Below, in pieces: positions 1 to 8,303 of a stretch of DNA of 42,337 bases. The stretch's first letter is position 1. Each line of letters opens with the position of its first letter. The notes beneath the pieces were generated by a model. It was not told the DNA's origin, searched no databases, and worked only from the letters and a program-made list of their open reading frames with translations. A program made the position numbers and the translations under genes. The stretch is from Bacteroidota bacterium (GTDB lineage: Bacteria; Bacteroidota; Ignavibacteria; Tepidaquicellales; Tepidaquicellaceae), in NCBI GenBank assembly GCA_018266895.1, contig JAFDZQ010000008.1, positions 1 through 42,337 of the forward strand, given 5' to 3'.

Positions 1-18
1 TAAACGTTTTGGACGGAT
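1..18 (+). repeat. Left copy of an 18-bp inverted repeat shared by both ends of the window
   Basis: The first 18 bases, taaacgttttggacggat, are the exact reverse complement of bases 42273-42290. After a one-base mismatch the match continues for another three bases (tga). The copy lies in the 78-base gap downstream of the leftward gene ending at 79. What it does is not known; it may be a dispersed genomic repeat at which the sequence record breaks. Confidence 0.7.
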
Positions 19-78
19 ATGAAATTTAATACATGTTCATAAAGTTTTAATCATATTCCTCAATCTTACAAATCAAGT

Positions 79-1521
79 TTATAACTTATTCGCTTCAGTC
101 ATATTATAAAACCACGCTTTATTCGGAACAAAATTCTTTTCATTATCCAGTTCCTTTCTGAATATCAATGTTAAAGCTTTCTTATCTTTGTCTGTGCACT
201 GGCATATTTTAATGAGTTCAATCGCATATTTGTTAAAAGTTTTTATTATGGTTATCTGTTCTTCAGTTAGAATATACTTTTCCCTGATATACTGCTTCAG
301 GTTATCAATAATGTATTTAGCTTCCCGGATATTTCCCGTTTCCAGATAAACCCTGACCAGAAGAAATTTGGAATTGAAATAATAGTTCGGATTTTTGTAA
401 ACAATGGAATTCAGATAAGGAAATACCTTTTCGAATTCCTTTTTATAGAAATAAATTTTTGCTTTTGCGAGATTATATGAGTCTTTGGCAAAAGCAGGTT
501 CGATGAACTTCTTGTATTTCTCAATGAATGTTTCAACCCAGTCGTACTTATTTATTGCTAGTACATTATTTACAACGCTTGTGAAATCATAATCATTTAT
601 TATTTTATCTATAAGAAACAGATCCTTGGAAAGCATTTTGTCGTACAGACTGAATAATTCGTTCCTGTACTGAGTTTCACCTATATTGATTTTTCTGAGG
701 CAGAATGCGACAAGGTAATTATAGTAATAAGGGAGAACGGATTTACCGGAACTTATAAACTTTTTTTCATTCTTCATCAGATATGATTTCATTTCTTCCA
801 TATAATCTTTTTTCAAATACATAAACATCATTAACTGCAGGTATATAATATACATATTCGGATGAGATGCTTTGATGATTTTCTTATTTTCTTCAATAAA
901 ACCTAAAATATCGTCAAGAAATGTCTTTTTGAAAGGGAATGTTTTTCCCGTGTTGTACTCATTATTGAGCATTTCATTGAATACATGCAGCTTCTGAAAG
1001 ATAAAATTTAAATCAATGTTATCCGATTTGCTCTGAAGACATTTTGCAAATGCAAACTTGAATTTATCAAAATTGAAATGATAATATTCATTCTCAAGAT
1101 TGATCTGATTACTGTAGTACATTTCATTTCTGGAAAACTGCTTCTTCTGCAGCTTCAGTGAGTCATTCAGAATAGATTCAAATCTCTTTTTAATACCTCT
1201 TTTTCTGAGAGATCTCAGAAGCATGGTGTTATTCAGCTGTACTTCGGTTTCATATTCTGTCTGGATCAGAAAATTCTCAAACACTTTCGTGAAATCCGAA
1301 ATTAGTTTTCTGACGTAATCGTCATTATATGATTTATCAGGGAACAAATGTTTATATATAACTGCCTTATCAAGATCCGGTTCTTGAATGTCAGGATATT
1401 TCGAGCGCAGATAATTAAACATTCTGATTACCTGTCTGTTTGAATTATGATAAGGCGAATTGACAAAAGCTTTAAAATTGGTAATCTCTTTTTTGGAAAG
1501 ATCTTTGAAATACTCAATCAT
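79..1521 (-). CDS. Conserved hypothetical helical protein, cytoplasmic
   Basis: This is a 480-residue protein with no signal peptide or membrane segment. It is rich in Lys, Asn, Tyr and Phe, and predominantly helical by composition. Near the N-terminus it carries FVNSPYHNSN (about residues 19-28) and LFPDKSYNDDYVRKLISDF (about 59-77). I associate this pattern with uncharacterised proteins common in Bacteroidota and Ignavibacteria. The second half has paired helices of the kind seen in TPR-like solenoids, for example around YNLAKAKIYFYKKEFEKVFP, but no canonical TPR was confirmed. The ATG start at 1521 fits the beginning of the recognisable motif. It is separated from the upstream beta-helix gene by a strong terminator, so it is probably transcribed alone. 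No function is proposed; a protein-protein interaction role is only a guess. Confidence 0.75.
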   Translation of the reverse strand: MIEYFKDLSKKEITNFKAFVNSPYHNSNRQVIRMFNYLRSKYPDIQEPDLDKAVIYKHLFPDKSYNDDYVRKLISDFTKVFENFLIQTEYETEVQLNNTMLLRSLRKRGIKKRFESILNDSLKLQKKQFSRNEMYYSNQINLENEYYHFNFDKFKFAFAKCLQSKSDNIDLNFIFQKLHVFNEMLNNEYNTGKTFPFKKTFLDDILGFIEENKKIIKASHPNMYIIYLQLMMFMYLKKDYMEEMKSYLMKNEKKFISSGKSVLPYYYNYLVAFCLRKINIGETQYRNELFSLYDKMLSKDLFLIDKIINDYDFTSVVNNVLAINKYDWVETFIEKYKKFIEPAFAKDSYNLAKAKIYFYKKEFEKVFPYLNSIVYKNPNYYFNSKFLLVRVYLETGNIREAKYIIDNLKQYIREKYILTEEQITIIKTFNKYAIELIKICQCTDKDKKALTLIFRKELDNEKNFVPNKAWFYNMTEANKL

Positions 1522-1694
1522 AAAATATGCTTAGAAGTTATTAAAAAATCGTATTTGATTAATCACTTCATTAAACCGTCTTAAATCTGATTAGAAAATT
1601 CTGAAGAGGGTTTGCATGAACCAACGTTTCAAATTAAATAATTAAGCAGAAAACTAAAATAGAAAGAAATTTCGGATGCAGGATTGATTTGTAT

Positions 1695-1729
1695 AAAAAA
1701 AAGTTCAGACCCTTAAACAGGTCTGAACT
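1695..1729 (-). terminator. Rho-independent terminator of the beta-helix/dockerin gene
   Basis: A perfect 10-bp stem (1702-1711 with 1720-1729, agttcagacc/ggtctgaact) encloses an 8-base loop. Read on the minus strand it is followed by a run of eight U (1695-1702). It lies 31 bases past the stop codon of the leftward gene at 1761 and before the next leftward gene, so the two are likely separate units. Confidence 0.85.
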
Positions 1730-1760
1730 TGAAAATTAACGATATGAGCATTTTGAAATT

Positions 1761-3512
1761 CTACGGATTAATTGTAGATACTGCAACAGCAGAGTTATTA
1801 TCCATCAGTGAAAGATCAGTCACATCTACAATGCCGTCTGCATTTAAATCAGTAGTTATCCGGCTGCCTGAAATTCCTAAAATGATATCATTATCCATAA
1901 TGCTTAAATCCGAAGCATCAACAGTTTTATTCTGATCAACATCACCGCTGAAAATACAGAATTTGCTACCCCGGAGTTTGAGATTGTTTCCATAAGCCTG
2001 CGAAGCAGAACTTGTCATATCATAACTGACAATATTCCCCCCGCTTACAAATGATTCACCGCCGGCTTTACTCCACGTTTCAATTGTATTGAAATGTCTG
2101 GCAACAATGTAATACTGCCCTGAAGGAGCGTTTGTGAAATTAAATGTTCCGGTAAAGCTTAATGTATCAATTTCGCTTTTAGCAGAATCCCTGATCAGAA
2201 AAGGAGATGATGTTTCGCGCAGATAAACTGTAAGGGTGTCTTTTCTTGCAAGCATATTTAAAGACGGATTATACATGGCTTCCATCAATATAGTCAGATT
2301 CAGTTTTGCTGATCTTAACGGCAGATAATCTACTAAACCCAGAACGGTACTGTCCGGTTTATGAAATATATGTGCTTCGACTGTATCTGCATTGCCGTTT
2401 CCCCAGAAGTTATTTTCAGCTTTGATCGGATCAACAGTATTGTTAAAAAGATCGAATATCTTTCCGCTGTTGCCGTTGTTGTATATTTCATTGAGACCGA
2501 TGTCTGTCGTATCAGCATTGGAAAGATCGCCCATGTTAGGTTTTGCTGTTCCCTGAATTGTAATTCCCCATAGGTTTCCTCTTATAATATTTCTTGTTAC
2601 GATACTGTTCTGTGTAGCGGTTCCGTTAAAATTAATTCCGCTTCCTCCAAGTGAAGGTGAACCCTGAATATTATTGCTGTCGATGACATTGTTGTTAATG
2701 TAAAAATTCGAGCTGCCTCCTGCTACGGCGATCCCGTATCTGTTCTTTTTGATTATATTATTTTCTATAATCACATAAGGAATGGTACCTACAGGCAGGA
2801 ATGAGATGCCTCCGCTGTTTGTATAGAGTCCTGTAATAGTATTGCCTCTTATGATCATTGTTGCCGGACCTGTTGCCCCGAAATTTATCTGAGGAACATT
2901 GGCATTATCAGTGTCATTTTCATAAATCAGATTATTCTCAATGACAGGTGATGAAGCGATATTGGCTCCCGATACAATGGCAGATCTTCTGTTCCTGTAA
3001 ATCTTGTTGTTTGTAATAATGGAATTGGATCTGAAAAGCGAAATCGCACCGCTTGCAAACGAACTGTTAAGCGTATTGAATCTTATAATGCAATTGTCGA
3101 TCGTAATGTCGCAGTCAAGCATCCGGATTGAGTTACCGTATTCAAATATAAGTCTTCTGAGATACGAACCGTCGCTCTGATCTTCAAATTTGAGTCCAAG
3201 GAACTTGATTGTCGTATCCTGAGCCGTTATCCTTGCAGAGTCCGGAGCATTTACGATAAAAACTCCGAATATGTCGACGAACACGGAACCTGCGAATTTC
3301 ATTGTCGCATTTGAAGTGACTTTTACCGTATCGCTAACGGAAATTACAATTGTATCATTGAAAAGATAATTTCCGGAAGACAGAGTAACGTTGCCTCCTG
3401 AATAAGCAACCAGACTGTCAAGATTCCAGTTTTTTCCGGTACCCGGTGTGGAATAATTTGCAAATGAATTTGCAAACAGTGCTAAAAGAACGAGTGTGAA
3501 CAGGTTTTTCAT
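1761..3512 (-). CDS. Secreted right-handed beta-helix protein with C-terminal dockerin-like domain
   Basis: The 583-residue protein starts with a signal peptide (MKNLFTLVLLALFANSFA). Residues about 40-390 hold many short turns of the type NNxIxxN and NNxI, such as ITNNKIYRN, IENNLIYEN and IIENNIIKKN, ending with AENNFWG. This is the pattern of NosD/pectate-lyase-like right-handed beta-helices. A beta-rich domain follows (about 400-515). The last 61 residues (about 523-583) contain two calcium-loop-like repeats, GDVDQNKTVDASDL and TDLNADGIVDVTDL, each followed by S(I/L)MDN, as in type I dockerins. There is no T9SS PNPFNP domain, unlike the other exoproteins here. The family suggests polysaccharide binding or an adhesive surface protein; a lytic role is not shown. 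The ATG is chosen because it begins the signal peptide. Confidence 0.8.
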   Translation of the reverse strand: MKNLFTLVLLALFANSFANYSTPGTGKNWNLDSLVAYSGGNVTLSSGNYLFNDTIVISVSDTVKVTSNATMKFAGSVFVDIFGVFIVNAPDSARITAQDTTIKFLGLKFEDQSDGSYLRRLIFEYGNSIRMLDCDITIDNCIIRFNTLNSSFASGAISLFRSNSIITNNKIYRNRRSAIVSGANIASSPVIENNLIYENDTDNANVPQINFGATGPATMIIRGNTITGLYTNSGGISFLPVGTIPYVIIENNIIKKNRYGIAVAGGSSNFYINNNVIDSNNIQGSPSLGGSGINFNGTATQNSIVTRNIIRGNLWGITIQGTAKPNMGDLSNADTTDIGLNEIYNNGNSGKIFDLFNNTVDPIKAENNFWGNGNADTVEAHIFHKPDSTVLGLVDYLPLRSAKLNLTILMEAMYNPSLNMLARKDTLTVYLRETSSPFLIRDSAKSEIDTLSFTGTFNFTNAPSGQYYIVARHFNTIETWSKAGGESFVSGGNIVSYDMTSSASQAYGNNLKLRGSKFCIFSGDVDQNKTVDASDLSIMDNDIILGISGSRITTDLNADGIVDVTDLSLMDNNSAVAVSTINP

Positions 3513-3804
3513 TTTATTTGGTTTAGATTTTAGAAAAAATACTTTAAAAACTCAACCGGTCCGAGGATCGAGACAAAAAGAGTTTGAATACAAAAATAAA
3601 CTTTTAGATTTATCAAAACAATTTTTCAAAAAAGAGTTGATTTACATTAAGCTTAAAAATATAAAATAAATCTTATCTTCTTTAAAGCTTCTGATAAACC
3701 CTAAGGTAATTTTTATTTAAAGTATATTAATTTTGATTGTAGTTTAAATTAATAAATTTCTTATTTGAATATTAATCATTAATTTTTCTTAAATAAATTA
3801 ATTA

Positions 3805-5469
3805 ATGCCGATTCAATATACTTCAATTCCTTCATACAGCGGATTATTTTTAGATTACATAAATAATTTCAATCTGCTTAAACAATTCTATGAATATGAT
3901 TACAGAAAAGACGGGGATATTCTCAGGTGCATTGAGCTTAAAAAAGAAACTTATCCTGCAGGGAAAAATTTTTTCAGGAACGATATCTGTGATATTCTGA
4001 ATGAACAGAATATTTCATTTAAATCAGGAGAGAATACATTCCGTAATATTCAGCTGCTAAACAGCCACGACACATTCGCTGTCGTTACAGGACAGCAGCT
4101 TGGTCTGCTTACCGGTCCTTTTTATACAATATTAAAAGCCATTAATACTATACAGCTCTCGGCAAAACTTAATCAGAAATTCGGAGACTATAAATTTGTA
4201 CCCGTGTTCTGGCTTGAAGCTGATGACCACGATTTTCCTGAGATAAACAACATAAATCTGATCTCAAAGGAAAATGAGATCAGAAATATCAGCTACTTCG
4301 AGAAAGGAACTGAAACTGAAAAGTATCTGAAGCCCGCAGGCAATATTGTTCTTGATGAATTCATAAATAATTTCACTGATGAATTTGAAGGATCTCTGAA
4401 TAAAACAGAATTTACTGAAGAAGTTTTCGGCAAAGTAAGGGAAGCATATAAACAGGGGACTGATCTCAAAACTGCGTTTGCAGTCTTCATGAATTCACTG
4501 ATTAAAGATAAAGGTATTATATTCATCGATCCTTCAGATCCGAAAATAAAAGAAATGTTAAAGCCTGTATTCAGAAAGGAACTGATGAATTCTCCTCAGA
4601 CCTGTGAAGCAGTTATCACGACATCAGTCGAACTTGAGAAGAATTATCTGGCTCAGGTAAAACCGAAAGCCATTAATCTGTTTTACATTCACGAGGGAAA
4701 CAGATACCTCCTTGAGCCCAGAGACGGAGAAGTATTTGCATTAAAGCATTCGAGACAGAAATTTACCGGAGAAGAACTTTATGACCTTCTTGAAAGCAAT
4801 CCTGAACGATTCAGCTGGAATGTAGTAACCCGTCCCGTATGTCAGGATTATTTACTTCCTACAGTCGCTTACATCGGAGGTCCTTCTGAAATAGCATATT
4901 TCGGACAGTTCAGGGAAGTTTATAAATTATTCGGGATTACAATGCCTGTTGTATATCCGAGGTCATCTGTAACAATAGTTGAAAACCGTGTAAAGAATTT
5001 TCTTGAGAAGTATGAACTTAAATTCGAAGAATTGTTTGATACAAAAAAAATTACAGGAAAGCTTTTAAAAAATGAATCTGAAATTGATACGGAAGAATTG
5101 TTCTCAGGAATGAAGGAAGAGCTAAGAGCCGTATTTTATACTTATGAAAAAGAACTGTCTAAAATTGACGCAAACCAGACAGCTTCATTTGCAAAAAGAA
5201 ACCAGCAGTTCATAGACTCTCTCAACATTGCAAAGGAAAAATACATTTCATTGCAGTCAAAACAGAACGAAGTAATATCAGGTCAGCTTAAAAAAGTTCT
5301 GATTAATGTTTATCCGTATGAAACAATGCAGGAAAGGGTATTTAACATAGTTTATTTCCTTAACAAATACGGAACAGAACTGATTGATAAAATTTATGAC
5401 AATACTGATGTTGAAGAATTTTCGCACACGCTGATCTACCCGGATAATGTTCCGGCAAAAAATATCTGA
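3805..5469 (+). CDS. bshC: Putative cysteine ligase BshC (bacillithiol biosynthesis)
   Basis: BshC joins cysteine to glucosaminyl-malate, the last step in making bacillithiol, a cytosolic low-molecular-weight thiol. The 554-residue length fits the family (about 540). Diagnostic motifs are VTGQQLGLLTGPFYTILKA (about residues 94-112) and FVPVFWLEADDHDFPEIN (about 131-148). They belong to the Rossmann-like core, with a helical coiled segment near the C-terminus (about 430-500). The ATG at 3805 has no Shine-Dalgarno, only an AT-rich leader, as for most genes in this window. The 3' end overlaps the next gene by 23 bases, so they are co-transcribed. The partner genes bshA and bshB are not in the window. 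The family assignment is firm, the enzymatic role is by homology. Confidence 0.9.
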   Translation: MPIQYTSIPSYSGLFLDYINNFNLLKQFYEYDYRKDGDILRCIELKKETYPAGKNFFRNDICDILNEQNISFKSGENTFRNIQLLNSHDTFAVVTGQQLGLLTGPFYTILKAINTIQLSAKLNQKFGDYKFVPVFWLEADDHDFPEINNINLISKENEIRNISYFEKGTETEKYLKPAGNIVLDEFINNFTDEFEGSLNKTEFTEEVFGKVREAYKQGTDLKTAFAVFMNSLIKDKGIIFIDPSDPKIKEMLKPVFRKELMNSPQTCEAVITTSVELEKNYLAQVKPKAINLFYIHEGNRYLLEPRDGEVFALKHSRQKFTGEELYDLLESNPERFSWNVVTRPVCQDYLLPTVAYIGGPSEIAYFGQFREVYKLFGITMPVVYPRSSVTIVENRVKNFLEKYELKFEELFDTKKITGKLLKNESEIDTEELFSGMKEELRAVFYTYEKELSKIDANQTASFAKRNQQFIDSLNIAKEKYISLQSKQNEVISGQLKKVLINVYPYETMQERVFNIVYFLNKYGTELIDKIYDNTDVEEFSHTLIYPDNVPAKNI

Positions 5470-6424
5470 ATCAAATATCTTTTTGCCTGAAATAAAAAAA
5501 ATATTATTAGTAAGATTTTCCTCATTCGGAGACATTATTCTTACATTTCCTCTTTTAAAAAAACTAAGACGCAGTTATCCTGAATCTGAAATTCATTTCC
5601 TCACATTCAAAAAGTATGAGGAAGTTTTAAAGCTCAGCCCTTCAGTAAACAAAATACTCTTGCATGACAAATCTTTATCAGATATTAGAATGAAGATTCG
5701 TAATGAGAATTATGATGTTATCCTGGATTTGCAGAATAATCTTAAAAGCGTTTATACTTGTTTTATGAATTCAAAAAGAGTATTCACTGTCAGGAAAGAA
5801 AACCTGAAGAAATTCATTCTTGTTAAATTCAAAATCAATTTATTCAGTGAGATAAAACCGGTTTACAGGAAATATATTCTTTGCGCCGGATCAGTTTTAG
5901 GAAATGAAGATCATGAATATGAAACTGACGAACTCATTTTCAGCAGGGGAAATCTGTTTGAAGGTGAATACACAGTCATTTCGCCTTCTTCCCGACATTT
6001 CACAAAGACGTATCCTGCGGAAAAATTTATTGAGTTTATAAATAATAATCCCGGTCTGAAGTTTGTTTTAACAGGTGACAAGACCGACAGGGATGTAGAA
6101 ATATGCAGACTGATCGGAGATCAATGCAGAAATACGGTGAATATGTGCGCCAAGCTTAACATCAGTGCTCTTGCAAACCTGCTTTATTACAGTGAACAGG
6201 TAATATGCAATGACAGCGCAGTGCTTCATCTTGCGGAAGCCTTAGGTAAAAAAGTGAAAGCTGTTTTCGGCAGCACTGTCAGGGAATTCGGATTCTTTCC
6301 CCAGCTGATTAAGTCGGAAGCAATGGAAAACAAAGGTCTCAAATGCAGACCCTGCACACATATCGGAAGAGATTCATGTCCTGAGAAACATTTCAGATGC
6401 ATGGATTTAAAACTTAATTTATAA
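5447..6424 (+). CDS. Glycosyltransferase family 9 (heptosyltransferase-like)
   Basis: A 325-residue GT-B fold enzyme of the WaaF/WaaC type, which transfers a sugar from a nucleotide-activated donor to lipid A-core or a related glycan at the inner face of the cytoplasmic membrane. It begins with ILLVRFSSFGDIILTFPLLKKL (about residues 19-40), the N-terminal Rossmann strand and GDI/L motif. The C-terminal half carries CNDSAVLHLAEALGKKVKAVFG (about 251-272), the donor-binding motif of GT9. A C-terminal cluster of four cysteines (CRPC, then DSC and RCM, about residues 299-318) resembles that of heptosyltransferase II. The ATG lies inside the end of bshC (23-base overlap), suggesting translational coupling. 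Acceptor and donor cannot be read from sequence. A second GT9 gene lies at 38297-39313 on the other strand. Confidence 0.85.
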   Translation: MFRQKISESNIFLPEIKKILLVRFSSFGDIILTFPLLKKLRRSYPESEIHFLTFKKYEEVLKLSPSVNKILLHDKSLSDIRMKIRNENYDVILDLQNNLKSVYTCFMNSKRVFTVRKENLKKFILVKFKINLFSEIKPVYRKYILCAGSVLGNEDHEYETDELIFSRGNLFEGEYTVISPSSRHFTKTYPAEKFIEFINNNPGLKFVLTGDKTDRDVEICRLIGDQCRNTVNMCAKLNISALANLLYYSEQVICNDSAVLHLAEALGKKVKAVFGSTVREFGFFPQLIKSEAMENKGLKCRPCTHIGRDSCPEKHFRCMDLKLNL

Positions 6425-6455
6425 AGAAATAATTTAATACTTAACAATAATCTTA

Positions 6456-7637
6456 ATGGCAAAAGTATTTTTAAACAAGAATGAAGAAAGAAGACTTCTG
6501 GCAGGACATCAATGGATTTTCAGCAATGAGATAGAAAGAACGGAAGAAATAAATAAGAACGGTGAAGTGGCAGAGCTTTACGCATCAGGGAATAAATTCC
6601 TCGGAAAAGGATTCTATAACAGGAATTCACTTATCTCTTACAGGCATATCACTGATAAGGATGAACTTATTGACAAGGCGTTTCTTTTTAAAAGGATCAG
6701 TATCGCAAATTCTCTCAGGAAGAAAAATGAGAATTGCGGAGATGTTTACAGGATGGTCAACAGCGAAAGTGATTTTATGCCGGGTCTTATTATTGACAGG
6801 TTTGAAAATAAATTCTCAATTCAGATCTTTTCAGCCGGAATGAATGAATATCTGAATACAATAGTGGAAATTCTTAAGGAAAATTTCAAAGCATCGCTTA
6901 TTGTGGAAAAAAATAATAATGATCTGAGAGTACTCGAAGGTCTGGAGAAGACAGAAGGAATTTTGTTTGATAATACTGACAGTGAGGATAAATCCTTTGT
7001 CACGGAAATTGACAGTATCAGATACAAAATTGATCTGATCAAAGGACAGAAAACAGGTTTTTATCTTGACCAGGCGGGAAGCAGAAAATTGTTAAGGCAG
7101 TATGTCAATGAAAGATACAAAGTGCTCGATCTTTTCTGTAATGAAGGCGGATTTGCCCTGAATGCTGCATTTGCAGGAGCAAAGGATGTTACAGCCGTAG
7201 ATTCTTCAGTGCATTCAATAGAAGCGGCAAAAGAAAATTCCGTTCTTAACAATTTTGAGGGAATAAATTTCATCTGCAAAGATGTATTTGAATATATAAA
7301 TGATCTGTTTCAGACAAAAGAAAGGTTCGATCTTATAGTTCTGGATCCGCCGTCGTTTACAAAGTCAAAAAAGAATATAATTCCCGCTCTTAAGGGATAT
7401 ACTGAAGTTAACGCAAAAGCAATGAGACTGCTTAAACCGAATTCCATGCTTTTTACATTTTCCTGTTCACATCATATAAACGAAATGAATTTTGAAGATG
7501 CAATTGCGAAAAGCGCAAGAGAAGTTAACAGAAAAATACAGATAATAGAATATTCAAACTGTTCGTATGATCACCCGGTTTTGCCTCAGATGAATGAAAC
7601 AAAATATCTGAAAGGAATTTTATTGAGAGTGATTTAA
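6456..7637 (+). CDS. rlmI: RlmI-like 23S rRNA (cytosine-5)-methyltransferase
   Basis: At 393 residues it matches E. coli RlmI (396), which methylates C1962 of 23S rRNA using S-adenosylmethionine. The N-terminal about 75 residues form a PUA domain, including LAGHQWIFSNEIER. The Rossmann methyltransferase domain carries motif I VLDLFCNEGGFALNAAF (about 223-239), the DPPSF motif IV in IVLDPPSFTKSKK (about 293-305), and FTFSCSHHI (about 332-340). The cysteine in that last motif is the expected catalytic nucleophile. It starts 31 bases after the GT9 gene and likely belongs to the same transcript as bshC. The exact target base is inferred; paralogues in this superfamily (RlmI/RlmK/YccW) can differ. 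Confidence 0.88.
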   Translation: MAKVFLNKNEERRLLAGHQWIFSNEIERTEEINKNGEVAELYASGNKFLGKGFYNRNSLISYRHITDKDELIDKAFLFKRISIANSLRKKNENCGDVYRMVNSESDFMPGLIIDRFENKFSIQIFSAGMNEYLNTIVEILKENFKASLIVEKNNNDLRVLEGLEKTEGILFDNTDSEDKSFVTEIDSIRYKIDLIKGQKTGFYLDQAGSRKLLRQYVNERYKVLDLFCNEGGFALNAAFAGAKDVTAVDSSVHSIEAAKENSVLNNFEGINFICKDVFEYINDLFQTKERFDLIVLDPPSFTKSKKNIIPALKGYTEVNAKAMRLLKPNSMLFTFSCSHHINEMNFEDAIAKSAREVNRKIQIIEYSNCSYDHPVLPQMNETKYLKGILLRVI

Positions 7638-7702
7638 TTTGTAAATTGAAGATAGTTTTTATTAAACCTATCTTACTGAATATTTAAAAAACATCTAATC
7701 AC

Positions 7703-7711
7703 AAAAAGGAG
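7703..7711 (+). promoter_or_regulatory. Strong ribosome binding site in front of a TTG start
   Basis: The sequence aaaaaggag lies 6 bases before a TTG codon at 7718. It is one of few clear Shine-Dalgarno sites in the window, and it supports the TTG as the true start of the lipoprotein gene. Confidence 0.7.
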
Positions 7712-7717
7712 AATCAA

Positions 7718-8242
7718 TTGAAAAAAATCTTTTATTCGTCATTATTTCAGACATTAATGGTTTCATTATTAATGGTAACCGTTTACAGCTGCTCAGAAGA
7801 TACAGTGACGCCGGCAGCAGGACCGGATGCAAAGTCAGTGAACGGTACGGTAAATTTTGTAGATACAAACTTCATTCTTTCCGGCGGAGTTTATCTGATT
7901 TCCGCTTATCCTACAACAGGCTGGCCACCGACCGGCGGACCGGCAGCTTATGATACCATCAGCATTACAAGGACAAATAATACCCTCAATAAAAGTTACA
8001 GTTATAAACTTGTCGACCTTAATCCGGGAAACTATGTCGTATCAGTGGGCTTCAGAAAATCAACCGGAGGACAGAGTCCTATAATGTCAGTTTACGGATG
8101 TGATACTGCAAGATTCTTAAACGGCGCTGGTTCTTCCTGTTTCCTTGCTCCACCTAAAAGCGCAACCATTGGAGCTAACAATGAGGGTGTGAACGGAATA
8201 AACATGCTTTCATGGTCCGATACAGCAAAGAAAGTATATTAA
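7718..8242 (+). CDS. Small outer-membrane lipoprotein paired with a TonB receptor
   Basis: This is a 174-residue protein with an N-terminal lipoprotein signal (MKKIFYSSLFQTLMVSLLMVTVYSC), whose cysteine at residue 25 would be lipidated. The mature part is beta-rich and includes a YKLVDLNPGNYVVSVGFRK segment, reminiscent of carboxypeptidase-regulatory/transthyretin-like folds, where LxPGxYxVxV is typical. Two cysteines (YGC and SSC, about residues 128 and 141) could form a disulfide. Translation starts at TTG behind a strong ribosome binding site. The TonB-dependent receptor follows within 7-61 bases depending on its start, so the pair likely acts together, the lipoprotein perhaps as a surface ligand-binding partner. 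I do not recognise the family, and the ligand is unknown. Confidence 0.75.
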   Translation: MKKIFYSSLFQTLMVSLLMVTVYSCSEDTVTPAAGPDAKSVNGTVNFVDTNFILSGGVYLISAYPTTGWPPTGGPAAYDTISITRTNNTLNKSYSYKLVDLNPGNYVVSVGFRKSTGGQSPIMSVYGCDTARFLNGAGSSCFLAPPKSATIGANNEGVNGINMLSWSDTAKKVY

Positions 8243-8303
8243 TTTACGAATGAACTTTATCTTTAAATCTGAATATTTAAATATAAAAAGCAGGATCTTT
8301 GTA

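Noticed and set aside
1729-1935. 68-residue frame on the plus strand
   Set aside because: It is antisense to the dockerin repeats and begins beside a terminator pointing the other way.
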